Of a DNA stretch of 64,000 nt, positions 49,079 to 60,235 are shown one piece after another (within the stretch, counting starts at the first letter, position 1; each line of letters begins with the position of its first letter). The notes beneath the pieces were generated by a model. The model worked only from the letters and a program-made list of their open reading frames with translations, was not told where the DNA came from and did no database searches. Origin of the DNA: Symsagittifera roscoffensis (taxonomy: Eukaryota; Xenacoelomorpha; Acoela; Convolutidae); assembly GCF_963678635.1 (NCBI RefSeq), contig NC_087070.1, forward strand, positions 9,332,539-9,396,538, read 5' to 3'. Both the position numbers and the translations under genes were made by a program.

Positions 49079-49293
49079 AAAGCTTGGGCGTCAAAAACTA
49101 CACCACGAAATGTGGTCCTGTTTGGTAGGTGTCTGGTTGGAGCTGGTGGTGGGGGTAAAGGAGAAAGGGCAAACGTTTAAGGGCGTTGAGGTGACAAAGC
49201 ACCAAACGCTGGGAGGGGAGCGTTTGTTTCGTGTGGTGTGTGTGTGTGTGGCAAGGGGGTTGTTCGAAGACTTGAAGACCTTTTGGATGAGGG
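49079..49293. other. G-rich island
   Basis: A stretch of about 200 bases, GC-richer than its surroundings and purine-biased, with GT repeats. Short ORFs are present but have no recognisable product. Possibly the end of a decayed transposon. Confidence 0.35.
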
Positions 49294-49398
49294 GGTAATG
49301 AAACTATACTGCATTTTGAGAAACGTTAGTTTTAAAAATAATGGGGTTTTGGAGGAGGCCGGTAATGAAACTATACTGCATTTTGAGAAACGTTAATT
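49294..49398. repeat. Direct repeat, two copies of 36 bases
   Basis: GGTAATGAAACTATACTGCA and the following TTTTGAGAAACGTTA are repeated exactly, starting at 49294 and 49361. Confidence 0.9.
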
Positions 49399-52300
49399 TT
49401 AAAAATGAAATTGGCCACACACTCGATTTGCAGAACTTTTGCATTACTCATTCAGTAAAATCAAAAAATATAGCAAAATTAGCACACTGTGAAACAAAAG
49501 TGAACTGATGAACAAAATCCATTTTAAAGGATTTTGAATGAAATTAAATTAGTTTTAAACTTGATAAAAACATTGGATTATGATCAATTTTTGGTTCCAT
49601 TTCGTTGTCTTAGGGCAAATTGGGAATCAATTATAAATTTATTATTCTAGAACTTAAAAACTGTTGTAAAAGATTTCTTTTGTTTTTTCTCTCAGACTCG
49701 GGTATGCACAAATAATTAGCGGATATTAATTGTCCATCAATCGTTCCTATCATTATTCGTTCCCCCCATTCCCCCCAGGCCCGAAGGTTCTGCAAGCAGC
49801 ATAATTTAACAGAGTTGGCAAAAGTCGGCCGATAGAGCAGAATAGTTTTTAGAGCAGCAGATAGAGCTGAATTTCAATCAAACGGCAAAATTAATCAAAA
49901 AATTTCAAATCATAAAATGAAAGGCGCAAATACATATCTCATCGTAATTGACTAAACTTTATACAGAAATTGCGCTATCTCTATGAAATTAAAAAATGCA
50001 TTTATCCGATACACTGCTAATCTTTTATTTTGCTTCCTGAAAGTGCTGTTTATTTTGCAAGTATCTTTTTTCTTGAAGAGCGATAAAAAGTGGTAACTTA
50101 ATTTGCAATAAACGCCTAATTAAATGAGTTGCCCCTCAGATATACGGAAAGTGCTTTTATCCGACACTCTGCTTATCTTTAAATTGCTTTCTGAAAGTAT
50201 TCTGTTTGTTTTCAAAGTAGATTTTTCTTGAAAAAATATAAAAACGGAAATTATTTAAAGACGTATGGTTAAGGAAAATTTTCAAAGAGCAGAAAAAGCA
50301 GATTTTTTTTATTAAGCAACAGAATTTGTTCTATACAGCAGCATAGTTTTTCGGGGGCCTAATTTCTCGTGAATTCAATAAATTATAGTCCAGATTGACT
50401 GATTTAAAAACTCGAACCGAAATAATGTAAATAGAGCAATTTTTGTTGGGAGAGAACTGAAAAGGAAAGGACTAGCTGAACAAGTTTTCAACAAAATTGT
50501 ATAATGTGAATCAATTCAAAACCTTTTACTGTTTTTTATTGGTATTGGAAACTAGGGTTGATCTAAGATTTTCTCGATGGGGGTGCTAGTTTGGGCAGTT
50601 TTTTGAAAAATTTTCACCAAAAAGTTGTTTTTTTCTTTGGCGGGCGCTTCACTTCAAAATTAGTATACATCGGCGCCGAAAGCGGCTTTAGATTGATTTT
50701 AGGGTTGGTTTGCCAAAATGCATGATCTAAAAAATACTAAAGGGGGAAGGATTAACAACAAAATTGCCGAATCAAATTCGATACATAAACCTTCTGTTTC
50801 AAGAGTTTTCATTCGAAAAACTATCCACCAGGTTTTTCGAATTTCATCTTGTCCAATTACAAAAAAAATGCACTATCTATTTTTCTTATAAAAATTAGCA
50901 ATTTATTTCAAACATTTGTTGAACACAAAAATTTAAATTAAATTTGGCTGACTTCAAAGTTCTGATAAAAATAATAAAAAAAGTTAATCTAGTTAGTAAG
51001 TCAAAAGTTTTAACAGGGTAAGGCAATGCACAAAATTTTTAGCCCGGCCAAAAAATCAGTAAAAAGAGAAACTTTAACTGTAGTAAAATCAACACGAAAT
51101 CGAAACGCATTTTGGCTGAAAAATCATCAGTGTCTGTTCAAACTTCAATCTTCATAAATCCTAAAAAATTTTTGGTCTCAAATTTCAAGGCATTTAAACT
51201 ATTATACAGTTAAGTGTGAACATTTTCAAAAAGTTTGAAGATAAGTTTAGCCTAAAAGATTTTCTAATAAAATAACAATGATGACAAAACAAAAACCAAA
51301 TTTTTTCTTCTGGAAAATCTCAAAATCAAAGAAACTGACTCGCAGCCATAGAAAGATCCGCCGCACTTAAAAAACTGCAGTATCTCTTTGATTCTTAGAA
51401 GGTACACATAACTTTTTCAATTCAGTAACCCAAAAAATTTCGAGTCTATACTACATGATTCAAAATGATGCCATTTTAATTTCTTTTTATTTTCGATGCT
51501 AAAGAATTAATGTAAAAGATTTACAACGCTTATCATTGAGATCCATCACTTTGATCACTAAACACTGTCAGAAAAAAATTCAAAAAATTACCAAGTGTTG
51601 AAAGCAAGTAGCTGTTAGCAAACTTAGGCAAAACAGAAAAAACAAGAGAAATATAACTGTTTAGATCAGAGAGAAAGTACGATTGATCCAGCTGATATTT
51701 TTCAACAAAAAGTGTTTCAACTAATTTTAAAAAGCTGAAACTAAAAAAAATTTGATTCTTTTCTCAATGGGCAACATCAAGTTCAAAGTGAAATTATGCC
51801 TTTAGAAGAAAATTGCGTAATATTTGTGCTCGGTGAGGGTTTTCACCAGACAAATTTCGACAATCTCTATTATACAAAAATTATTTCTGTTGTAATCTTT
51901 TTTCAAAGAGTTTTGGGTTTTAGAGATTGGCAATTTGGCTAATTAGAGGCAATTAACACGCAATTTTTTTAAGCGATTTTGCCAAGTAAGCCCCGTTTTA
52001 ATCCGACGTAGAAATCAATCCAAATTGAGTCTAGGCTTGCTTTTTTGTCTCAATATTACTTTGTTATATGGTATCTTTTTGTGTTTTACTTTGCGAGTAG
52101 GGAGTTTCAAAATAGTTGAAAAAAAACTGAGTTTTTGTTTCATTTTTTTGAAACTCATACAGTTATATATATTTTTGTGAACTTTACAAGACCAGAAAGA
52201 GAAACACTGAGACGAATATCCCCAAGTTTATCCCCAAAAAATGTTTTTTGCTCTGTCAGGTTCATTTTCATTAAAAAAATAATGTTTGGACATACTGAAG

Positions 52301-54524
52301 TTTCCGCAAAAAAGTTTTGTTTCGAAGTCTATAGAGTTATTGATAATTATAACTTGTAATATACTCTTGCATAACCACAACACAAGAATGTTCTTTTTAG
52401 GGCAAAGTTTTAAAACTCTTCAGTCGTTTCTTGTCCATGAAGCTTTCAAACATCATTTTGAATTTTCAAGTTTGATGAATTTTTTGGGTTTTTTTCTCTA
52501 GAGAATTTCAAAAAATTTTTGAGAGTAATCACATATGAAAGATTTTTCTTTCCAACCAAAAACATTTGATAAAAACTTGGTCAGAAGTGGCTGAAAATTA
52601 TTCAAGGAAAAAATTTCTTTTTTCGCGTAACTTTTTTGAAAAAGTTTTCTGTAAAAATACAAAAATTTCGCTTCAAAATGTAGCTGTTAAGAAATTCACC
52701 ATCCTGAAGTTTTTGAGAATTTTTTTGTTACAAATTCAATTGTCACTCTTGAAATATTTATGACAAAACTTGAATTAAAATATCAAAAAAGATCAAACTG
52801 TTTTTTTTTCTCGAGAGATAGAACTTAGAGAACTGGTTCCACAAACAAACAAAAAACAATATCAATATCATACATGAAGGATAATGAATCTGTCATACTT
52901 ATATGAGTAAACTGGCTTATTTTTGACGTGCAAAATTGCTTTTCAACTGTTAAACCATTTTTCTAAGATATTATATTCATACATTTTGTTTAGTACAAAA
53001 CTTTTCATATACAGTTTAATATACAGTTCTGATATTTCAGATATGTTTGACTAGCAGTTTTTCATAGGCCAATTGGACAAAATTGTCGAGGAAAAAACTA
53101 AATAAACCAAAAACCAAAAAAATGACAACTTTTCAAATACTTTTTTCAAAAGAACTGTTTCAAATATTTTTTGCAGAAAATATTTGAATAATTTTCTTGT
53201 GCTTGTTTCCCAAACAAGCGCTAAAAATCCAAAAAAAAACAAATTTTTTCAAGGCTTAAAGTGAGCGTCAATACGCTGTTGTAAGCCTGCTTGCTCGATT
53301 TATTCGAAATTGAAATGAAAATCAAAAATTTTAACGAAGCTGAGAAAATTTTCTTGAAATTTTTGCGGTCCTTTGAATTACGAAATTGCGACTGAAAGGT
53401 CTTCAAATTGGTGTATCACTCAACCTAATCCAATAATCGTGTGTGGTAACAAACAAATAAAAATAACATGCACCCGTATACAATGTTTTTCCACTTTTAT
53501 GAATTGGAGGGAGGAATATACATCCAAAACTTCAATTCTTTTGAGAGCACCAACAACGCGACAAATTTTATTAAGTGTGAACTTTTTAGTATCATACAAG
53601 GCCTCTCAGAAAGTTTTTATGAACTTTCTTCGCATGTCCGGTTTTTCAATTCAATTCAAGTTAATTTGACTTGAAAAGTGTTCCATGATAGTTAAAAAAT
53701 TGCTTTTACAAAATTGTAGTCTAATAATCTAAATCATTAACAAAGCATTTTCAAAAAGTTGCAAAGTATCAGTATGAAGTGATTCTTTAAACTGTTCCCA
53801 CATTGAGTTATTTGTCACTCAGATTAAAATCCTCTCAAAAAAATGAAACACTTTCAAATTCAAGCATCATTACTATCAAAATGGAAGCTATAAAAGCAAA
53901 ATATTTAAATGCCATACGTCAAAATGTTCAATGTTTTTAATGGCCAGAAAAAAAACTTCAGGCTCGTAGAATTGTATAACCTGCTTTTTTAAATTTTGTT
54001 GTGTTGTTCTATTTTATTATCTGTATTGGTAATTAAATTACATTCACAATTTCACAATGCACTTCTAGGAAAGAGCATGATAACTTTGTGCTCATGCATT
54101 GTCAGTTGAACCCATAACGGTGAAAAAGATGCTTTGTTGCGACTTTCTTCGCAGAAGATTTCTTCTATTGATTGTTTTCGGATCGACCAAACTGCAATTC
54201 ATCTACTACTGCTAACACATTTGCAAAAAACCGATCAATTTCGAAATAATTTGCGCTGGTATTCCTTAATTATCCTCCCACAAATGTACCATTACTTTCG
54301 TTACGAAAGCCGGAAAAATAATACTTTTCCATTTGACAAAGCTAGGTTTTAGATGAACTTTAAAGATCCCATTTACACAATCATGAGATTGCAAAATTAA
54401 GCGCAATTTCGTGATTTTACTCTGTGAAATGATTGAGTTCAATGTACATTTTGGACAACATTCCCTTCGAAACTTAGTGAAATTTTTAATTTGACCGAGA
54501 GAAAATGATGAGAGCTACCATCAG
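49399..54524. other. Long AT-rich region without genes
   Basis: About 5 kb with no supported coding exon; ORFs at 52135-52763 and 53373-53674 are short and featureless. Apart from the duplication at 49997-50236, no repeat is obvious. Confidence 0.45.
49997..50236. repeat. Degenerate tandem duplication
   Basis: A block starting TGCATTTATCCGATACACTG (49997) is echoed at 50152 (TGCTTTTATCCGACACTCTG), and both continue with GCTT(C/T)CTGAAAGT and a TTTTTCTTGAA end. Confidence 0.7.
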
Positions 54525-54840
54525 TGAAAGTATCACTATCTAGTTTCATTGACTTACCAATGTAATTCGGGTCGGAAAATGCCAGCTTTCCCCATCTGCA
54601 CTAAGTATTTTTCACTTCGCGTGAATAAGTACCAAGTGTGAAAAATTTTAGTGAAAAATTCACACTAATTGTTTCCATTTTCTCGCTCAGAATGTTTCAC
54701 GTTGCATAAACAAATTTTTTATTCCGCCTATTCAAGAAAAATTTCACTACGATGCAAAATTTAGTTCAGATGAGGAAAACTGGCATTTTCAGAGCCGAAT
54801 TACATTACTAAGTCATTCAAAATAAGTAATGATACTTTCA
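54525..54840. mobile_element. MITE with terminal inverted repeats of about 80 bases
   Basis: The left arm starts TGAAAGTATCACTATC and continues through ATGTAATTCGG and ATGCCAG...CATCTG. The right arm is its imperfect complement and ends TAATGATACTTTCA at 54840. The 316-base element is non-coding; its centre holds further GTGAAAAATT/AATTTTTCAC palindromes. Terminal arms this long fit a non-autonomous DNA transposon. No clear target duplication. Confidence 0.8.
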
Positions 54841-54991
54841 ATGAGGCTTAGTTTTGTCCACTAGTGTATGTAGGATCCTAAAGGTGCAACTCAAAGCTAG
54901 CAAGCTAAATAATGATACTTTCAATGAGGCCTAAATTTGTCCATAAGTGTATGTAGGATCCTAAAGGTGCATCTCAAACCTAGCAGTCTTA
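54827..54991. repeat. Tandem duplication of 83 bases at the MITE edge
   Basis: Copies at 54827-54909 and 54910-54991 begin with the MITE terminus TAATGATACTTTCA and share GTGTATGTAGGATCCTAAAG. The duplication therefore includes the last 14 bases of the MITE and its flank, and happened after insertion. Confidence 0.85.
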
Positions 54992-56153
54992 ATCTGATTG
55001 AGTTTTGGAATTGCAGTTGTTTTTGGAAGTCAGCAGAATTTTATGGTAAACCTAACAAAACCTTTAATACAAAAATTTTATTTTGACCATAAACTAAAAA
55101 CGTTATCATAGTACGAAATGGAAATGTTAAATAAGTAGATCTCATTCAGATTTGTTGACCCTCATTGTTGCCAATTAAAATTTTAATATGTGGTTTGTGA
55201 ATTTTCCAAAATTGCCAAAATTAATTTGATGCAATTTCACTACAAAATTGACAAGTCTAGATTGTACAGTATTCGTAAAATTTTCATAGTTTCAAGTTTG
55301 AAGGAAACGTAACTTTCACGGAAACTTAAATATCTAACAGATACAATTCAGATTATAATACAGCATCTTCGAAACTTGTTGATACAAAATCATGTTTCCC
55401 TATTTATGAAAAAAGCATTTTTTGATTTCAAGTTAAAGTTTTCATCAATTTCCAATAAATCAGAAATTCATGCGTAGCGGTTTTCATTATCAAGTCAAAC
55501 TAGGTTGTACTACAAGCACTTTTGTATACGAGAGTCAACCCTGGTAATCTCGTACTTTAAGGGTTTTTTTAGTTTTCATATTTTCTAAAATGGAGTTGGT
55601 AGGCTGGCTGCCCAAATGATAATTTTTCAGCCCTCCCCCTCCCCCTCATAAAATATTCTTAGATCTCAGGTGTAAAATTCCGTAATATCGATTTTTATAA
55701 TAACTCGACTTCTCTTTTTTCCAAATATACTTGGAGCTATTTGGTTGGTTAGCGCCGATTGGTTTTGGTTTTTATTTACTATAGTTACTCTTTTGTTTTG
55801 GCAGTAATGGAAACTTGACCCAGTTTTTTTTTTGTGTTGATCTGTGTAAAATGAGTTATACGCACGGATATGAGTTAAAATATAGTTTCAGTAGGTCAAA
55901 CTGATGTAACCGGTGTCGAGAATGTGCTACCATTTTTATGAAATTTTCTGAATTTGTGTTTGAAAGATGATGATTTTCATTAATATATAACGCTATCATA
56001 TCAGATTTGAAAACGAATAAATTTAAGCATAAATATCATACCGACAAAACTATGAAAAACCAAACTTATAACAAATTACCAAAAGAATCGATTATGCCGG
56101 GTGTCATCAAAAACCTTAAGCCAAAAAACTTTTAAGCTAAGCTTAGTAGTATT
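54992..56153. other. Non-coding spacer
   Basis: No gene or clear repeat supported. Confidence 0.4.
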
Positions 56154-56360
56154 GTATCGTGTCCCGGATCCTAAGGGGGGTCCTTCCTAAGGGGGGGGGG
56201 GGGTCCTCACGTAAAGCAAAATCCTAGGAAAGGGGTCCTTAATTTTTTGGAGGACCCCTATCCTAGGATTTTGTAAATGATCGCAAGTTCCCACCCCTAA
56301 AGTAAAAGACCCCCTCCTTAGGATCTTGTTAAGCTGAGCTCAACAACCGGGACGCGATAC
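56154..56360. mobile_element. Small inverted-repeat element, C/G-run rich
   Basis: GTATCGTGTCCCGG at 56154 is mirrored by CCGGGACGCGATAC ending at 56360. Inside, ATCCTAAGGGGGG and CCCCCTCCTTAGGAT, and TCCTAGGA with its partner, form nested inverted repeats. A G13 run lies at 56191-56203. About 207 bases, non-coding. Confidence 0.65.
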
Positions 56361-56740
56361 ACTAATTCCTTCTAATTCCTTTTAAAGCGGTCCCTTTTCC
56401 CGGGATAATTAAAATTAATCGTCCTAATTCCTGAACTTTTCTTTTTCGTCCTAGTTTCATGTGGATATCATTTCCTGGCTTTCTTTCTTTTCGTCAAAGA
56501 TTTGTCATGCTATTAAAGTTTGTTATTGAAAACAAGCCTAAGGATTTCCCACATTTGTTTGAATTAACACTTGGTTTGCGTCTACTAGTTTATTTGCCTG
56601 AAGCTATTTATGTTAAAACAGTGATTGAGCTCAATACAAGTATTTTATTAGTTGTAAATTGGTAAAAACCAAAACATATACAAGTCGAAGTATAAAAAGG
56701 ACGAACAGTAAAAATCATCTGAAAATATATGTTTCAGACT
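56361..56740. other. Non-coding spacer
   Basis: A 68-residue ORF at 56459-56665 has no recognisable motif; otherwise nothing seen. Confidence 0.35.
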
Positions 56741-57013
56741 TTAATGTTTATTGTTTTGGTTTTCTTTGCGCTGTTTTTTAGATGGTCGTTCTTCTGAAGC
56801 TTCAGATAAAATGAATGGGTTTTTCATAGGGGGACGTTCACGGACTCGGCTACTAGAAGCTTCTTCTTCTTCTTGCAGCTCTGCTTCTGAGTAGGGCCGC
56901 TGTAAAAATCCCCAATCCGGAAGTGTAAAATCGGGAGAACTGTTATCAGTTTCATTGTATGAGTTGGCCCATTCGGTGTCCATGTAAATGTCTTCTAGAT
57001 GTAAGTTGTCCAT
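56741..57013 (-). CDS. Small acidic ORF overlapping the 3' end of the polymerase relic
   Basis: From the ATG at 57013 the frame encodes 90 residues: an acidic first half (MDNLHLEDIYMDTEW), a Glu/Ser stretch (LQEEEEASSS) and a basic end (RPSKKQRKENQNNKH) that could be a nuclear-localisation signal. It overlaps the polymerase C-terminus in another frame, and that frame is also open just upstream, so this may instead be a frame-shifted tail of the polymerase. An AATAAA (56747-56752) sits within its last codons. Codon composition is like the polymerase. No family recognised. Confidence 0.4.
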   Translation of the reverse strand: MDNLHLEDIYMDTEWANSYNETDNSSPDFTLPDWGFLQRPYSEAELQEEEEASSSRVRERPPMKNPFILSEASEERPSKKQRKENQNNKH

Positions 57014-57265
57014 TTTCTTCAGCGGCTTTATGGCCAAAGAGCACTGTCGAAATTCCGTCGAAAAGTAGAAAACGTTTTGAGTCGAATGGTGATAATGCAA
57101 GTTTGTTTTGTTTCACTGTCATATTGGTGTGACCTTTCGAAACTATATTATAGTTGTACACTCTCATTGTTTTTCCAGTGAATAATGTGTTCCCGAAGGT
57201 TTGGTGGACCAGTTCTCTCTGTGCACTCCGTTTAATTCCTTTGGCACTCAATTTTTGAGTGCCTT

Positions 57266-57592
57266 CTAAACAGAAGCAAAATTATTATTCTTTTCTACAA
57301 CGTAGGGGATAGCTTCATTTCACTTCAGCAACTCAATTTATACCGAACAAAATTTGATTCATTTTACCAAAAAAGAGCAGAAGACTCTAAATTATGATTA
57401 AAAAAGAGGAAAAAGAGGGAATATATTGTCAGATAAATCAACGTTTAGGCAACATTGTATAATGTTGCCTAAATCAGCTAAATGCCCATAGTTTAATGCA
57501 ACAAATAAGGGGTGTAGGTAGGTTGGTGGTGGTATTTTTGTTCTGTAAAAGGTAGGAATGGGGGGTGGAAGGGTGGCTTAAATTTTATTTAC
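57266..57592 (-). other. Spliceosomal intron in the polymerase relic (327 bases)
   Basis: Donor GTAAAT at 57592, acceptor TTTGCTTCTGTTTAG ending at 57266. The frame that follows motif C and the frame of the C-terminal exon meet in phase across this intron, and the intron itself holds in-frame stops. Confidence 0.75.
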
Positions 57593-60114
57593 CATTAAGG
57601 ACGACCGAATATAGTTTCGGTTTAGGGCGAAGAATTCTCTGATCGGCTTCCCACCAGTCTCGTCTTTGAACTTCAGCACAACTTTCTTGTTGGTATCCTC
57701 GAACAAGAAATGGTCCTTATCGTAATTTGAAAAGTCGAAATCAGCTTTTATTTTCTCCAAGTCTCGGTAAACGTCATCAGTTTTTATAGCGTAAATAAAA
57801 CTATCCGTGTCGGAGTAAAGGAGTTCCAAGTTTAGATTTGGTTTCATTTTTTGATAATGAAACTGAAACATGAAACGCTTGGCGAGGTCTAGGATGGTCG
57901 CACCAACTATCATAGGTTTATCCCACAATATTTTTGTTACTGAAAAGCTAATTGTGGCTAATTGATCGTCAATGATTTGAAAGCTTTTCATTGTGCTCAG
58001 AGCTGTTTTTTGTAAAAGTTCTCTCTCATTCCTTACAATCTCCAGCTTCTTTCTTCCTAACTTAGACTCCATTGTCTTACCGAAAGCTTAATTAACAATT
58101 AGCTTGTAGAAGTTCTCCTGGAATTTATTTACCGCGGCTTTTCGTAGGCGGGTGTTGAGGTCGACAAAGGGTGCCATCCAGTGACTTTGGCGGAACTGAA
58201 GAACTTTTCCGAGGTGAGTTATTTTCATTCCCAGCTCATGGTACAATTTTAGGGTAAGGTAGTGCAAAACATAACCTTCTTTAGGATGCAAGGTCTGTTG
58301 AAGCTTTGGCACTTTTGGCAGTGTGGTGATTCCCAATTTTCCCAACATGTCGACTTGCTCGTTGCTCATTGCACCGATGTCCACTACGGGTATGGTTAAA
58401 TTGACTTCAACTATATAACCCCACTCTGAGGTTTCGCTGGTGAGCAGTATGTCTGCCAGACTTTTTTCAACTATTGAAAAATCGTTTAAGGGCAAAGGGC
58501 AGTGTTTCATTACCCCCCCCGTACAAATTGTTTGCATCAATATTGAGGATGTAGCTTGATGGTTCTGAGGGCGAAAAATCGTCGAGGTATTTATTGTTTG
58601 CTTTGTAAAATCGGCGCGCGTAAACCGACGACATGCCTCCTCGTATCACTCGCTGCACAAGGTCTAGATGTTCACGGTCCGTTAAGAGTTTCAGTTCGGG
58701 CTTACAAACTTTTAGAAAAGCGTCCCCGGAAAGGTTACTTGCCGTGAAGTAACAGGCGCAATCCAGCCCGTATGTTTGATAGCAAACTTCACGAAAAGCT
58801 TCGAAAACGGAAGCAAGCAATAGCACATCTGTAGTCAAGTACAAGTCGTGGTAATCACCAAGTGAGCCACACTTCAGTTCGGTGAAAACTTTAAGGGCAT
58901 GATTGTACTCGCTTCTTGAAACACTCACATCCCCTCTTGTTAGACTATTTTTCCACATTGCTCGTGGGGGAAGGCTAGTTTCTCGGAATTTTTCGAATAG
59001 GTTGAAGTATGAGTAGGGGTAATGCCCTTTCTGTTTCAACAGACTGACTTTTTCACGTGAGTGGCCGAGTTTTTCAAAATAGTTCTCCAGCAGAAAAAAC
59101 TTTTCGTATGGCAAATTATCGACAAGTTTTGCCAACGATGCTAGCATGAACCTATACGAATCGATGAATCTCAGATTTTCGTAGAGTTTTTTGAGTTTTC
59201 CGTTTTTGTCCGTGTACGTTTTTATGTAGACTGAGATTGTCAAGGATATATAATTTTCTTCAGATGCGGGTATTACGGAAAAAGTGTTTTCCGAATCGCT
59301 TTTTGCCAGCGCTTTGATTATAAAGTGTAAATCATAATTTGACAAATTATGAGCTACCACTGGAATGTAATTTGTTGTTTTTCTATTAACGTTACACTCA
59401 TTGTGTGCCCAACCCAGGAACTTGTTGGTGTAATGGCAATGATCAAGTACCACTTGATCATTGTCGGAAAAATCATTCTCGCATATCCAACAAATTGTAG
59501 CATCTTCCCGTTCCTGGTCTGTTATACCAGTGAAAGTGTAATATTTCCTTTTTTCTACGTAAATTTGTCTCGCTAACGATTCAAGGGAGCTAATTAGCTC
59601 TTCCATCACATTCGGTCCTCTTTTAAGCTCAAACTTTAACAGGTCTTTTTTCCCAAATTCGATTACTGCTAGCGCGTAGCCGCACGGTTGATGGATTTCA
59701 ATTGTTTGCGTGCTAGATTTTCGCGGATCAGGTTGCGGTCCGTATACTGGTAAGAGCAGTGACTCCAAATCAAAGTAGATTACTCTGGGTACGTACCAAC
59801 GAGCTGTTAAGTTTTTGAACTTGTGGTCATCTTTTCCCGGCTTGGGCATAGTTATGACGACATCTTCGTCTTGGTAGCACAGTTCTTGATGTCTTCTCAG
59901 AGTTTCGAATGAAGCGCATGTGTGGAAACATTTGCGACAAATCTCAGATTGAAATCGGTGCACTTTGTGCCGCACGTACTCGACCAGTTTCTGGAGATCA
60001 CTTATCAACACATAGTGATATTTTAATCCATCTGTCAGCAGCAACAAGTCCACAATCAGGCTAGTAGTGGATCTGCTCGATACTCTTATGGGCAACAATT
60101 CGCCATCGTTGTAC

Positions 60115-60235
60115 CTGAACAGAAAAATAATTTTTATACCTAGGTTTGGAATGAAATAAAAAAAGTGTTTGAATAGGTGAAGAACCTTATTGAAGGAATT
60201 TTAAAATTTTTAGAAGGCAATTAGAATTTGCTTAC
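60115..60235 (-). other. Spliceosomal intron in the polymerase relic (121 bases)
   Basis: Donor GTAAGC at 60235 and acceptor TTTTTCTGTTCAG ending at 60115 are both close to consensus. They split one codon, and the conserved polymerase sequence continues on either side. Confidence 0.85.
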
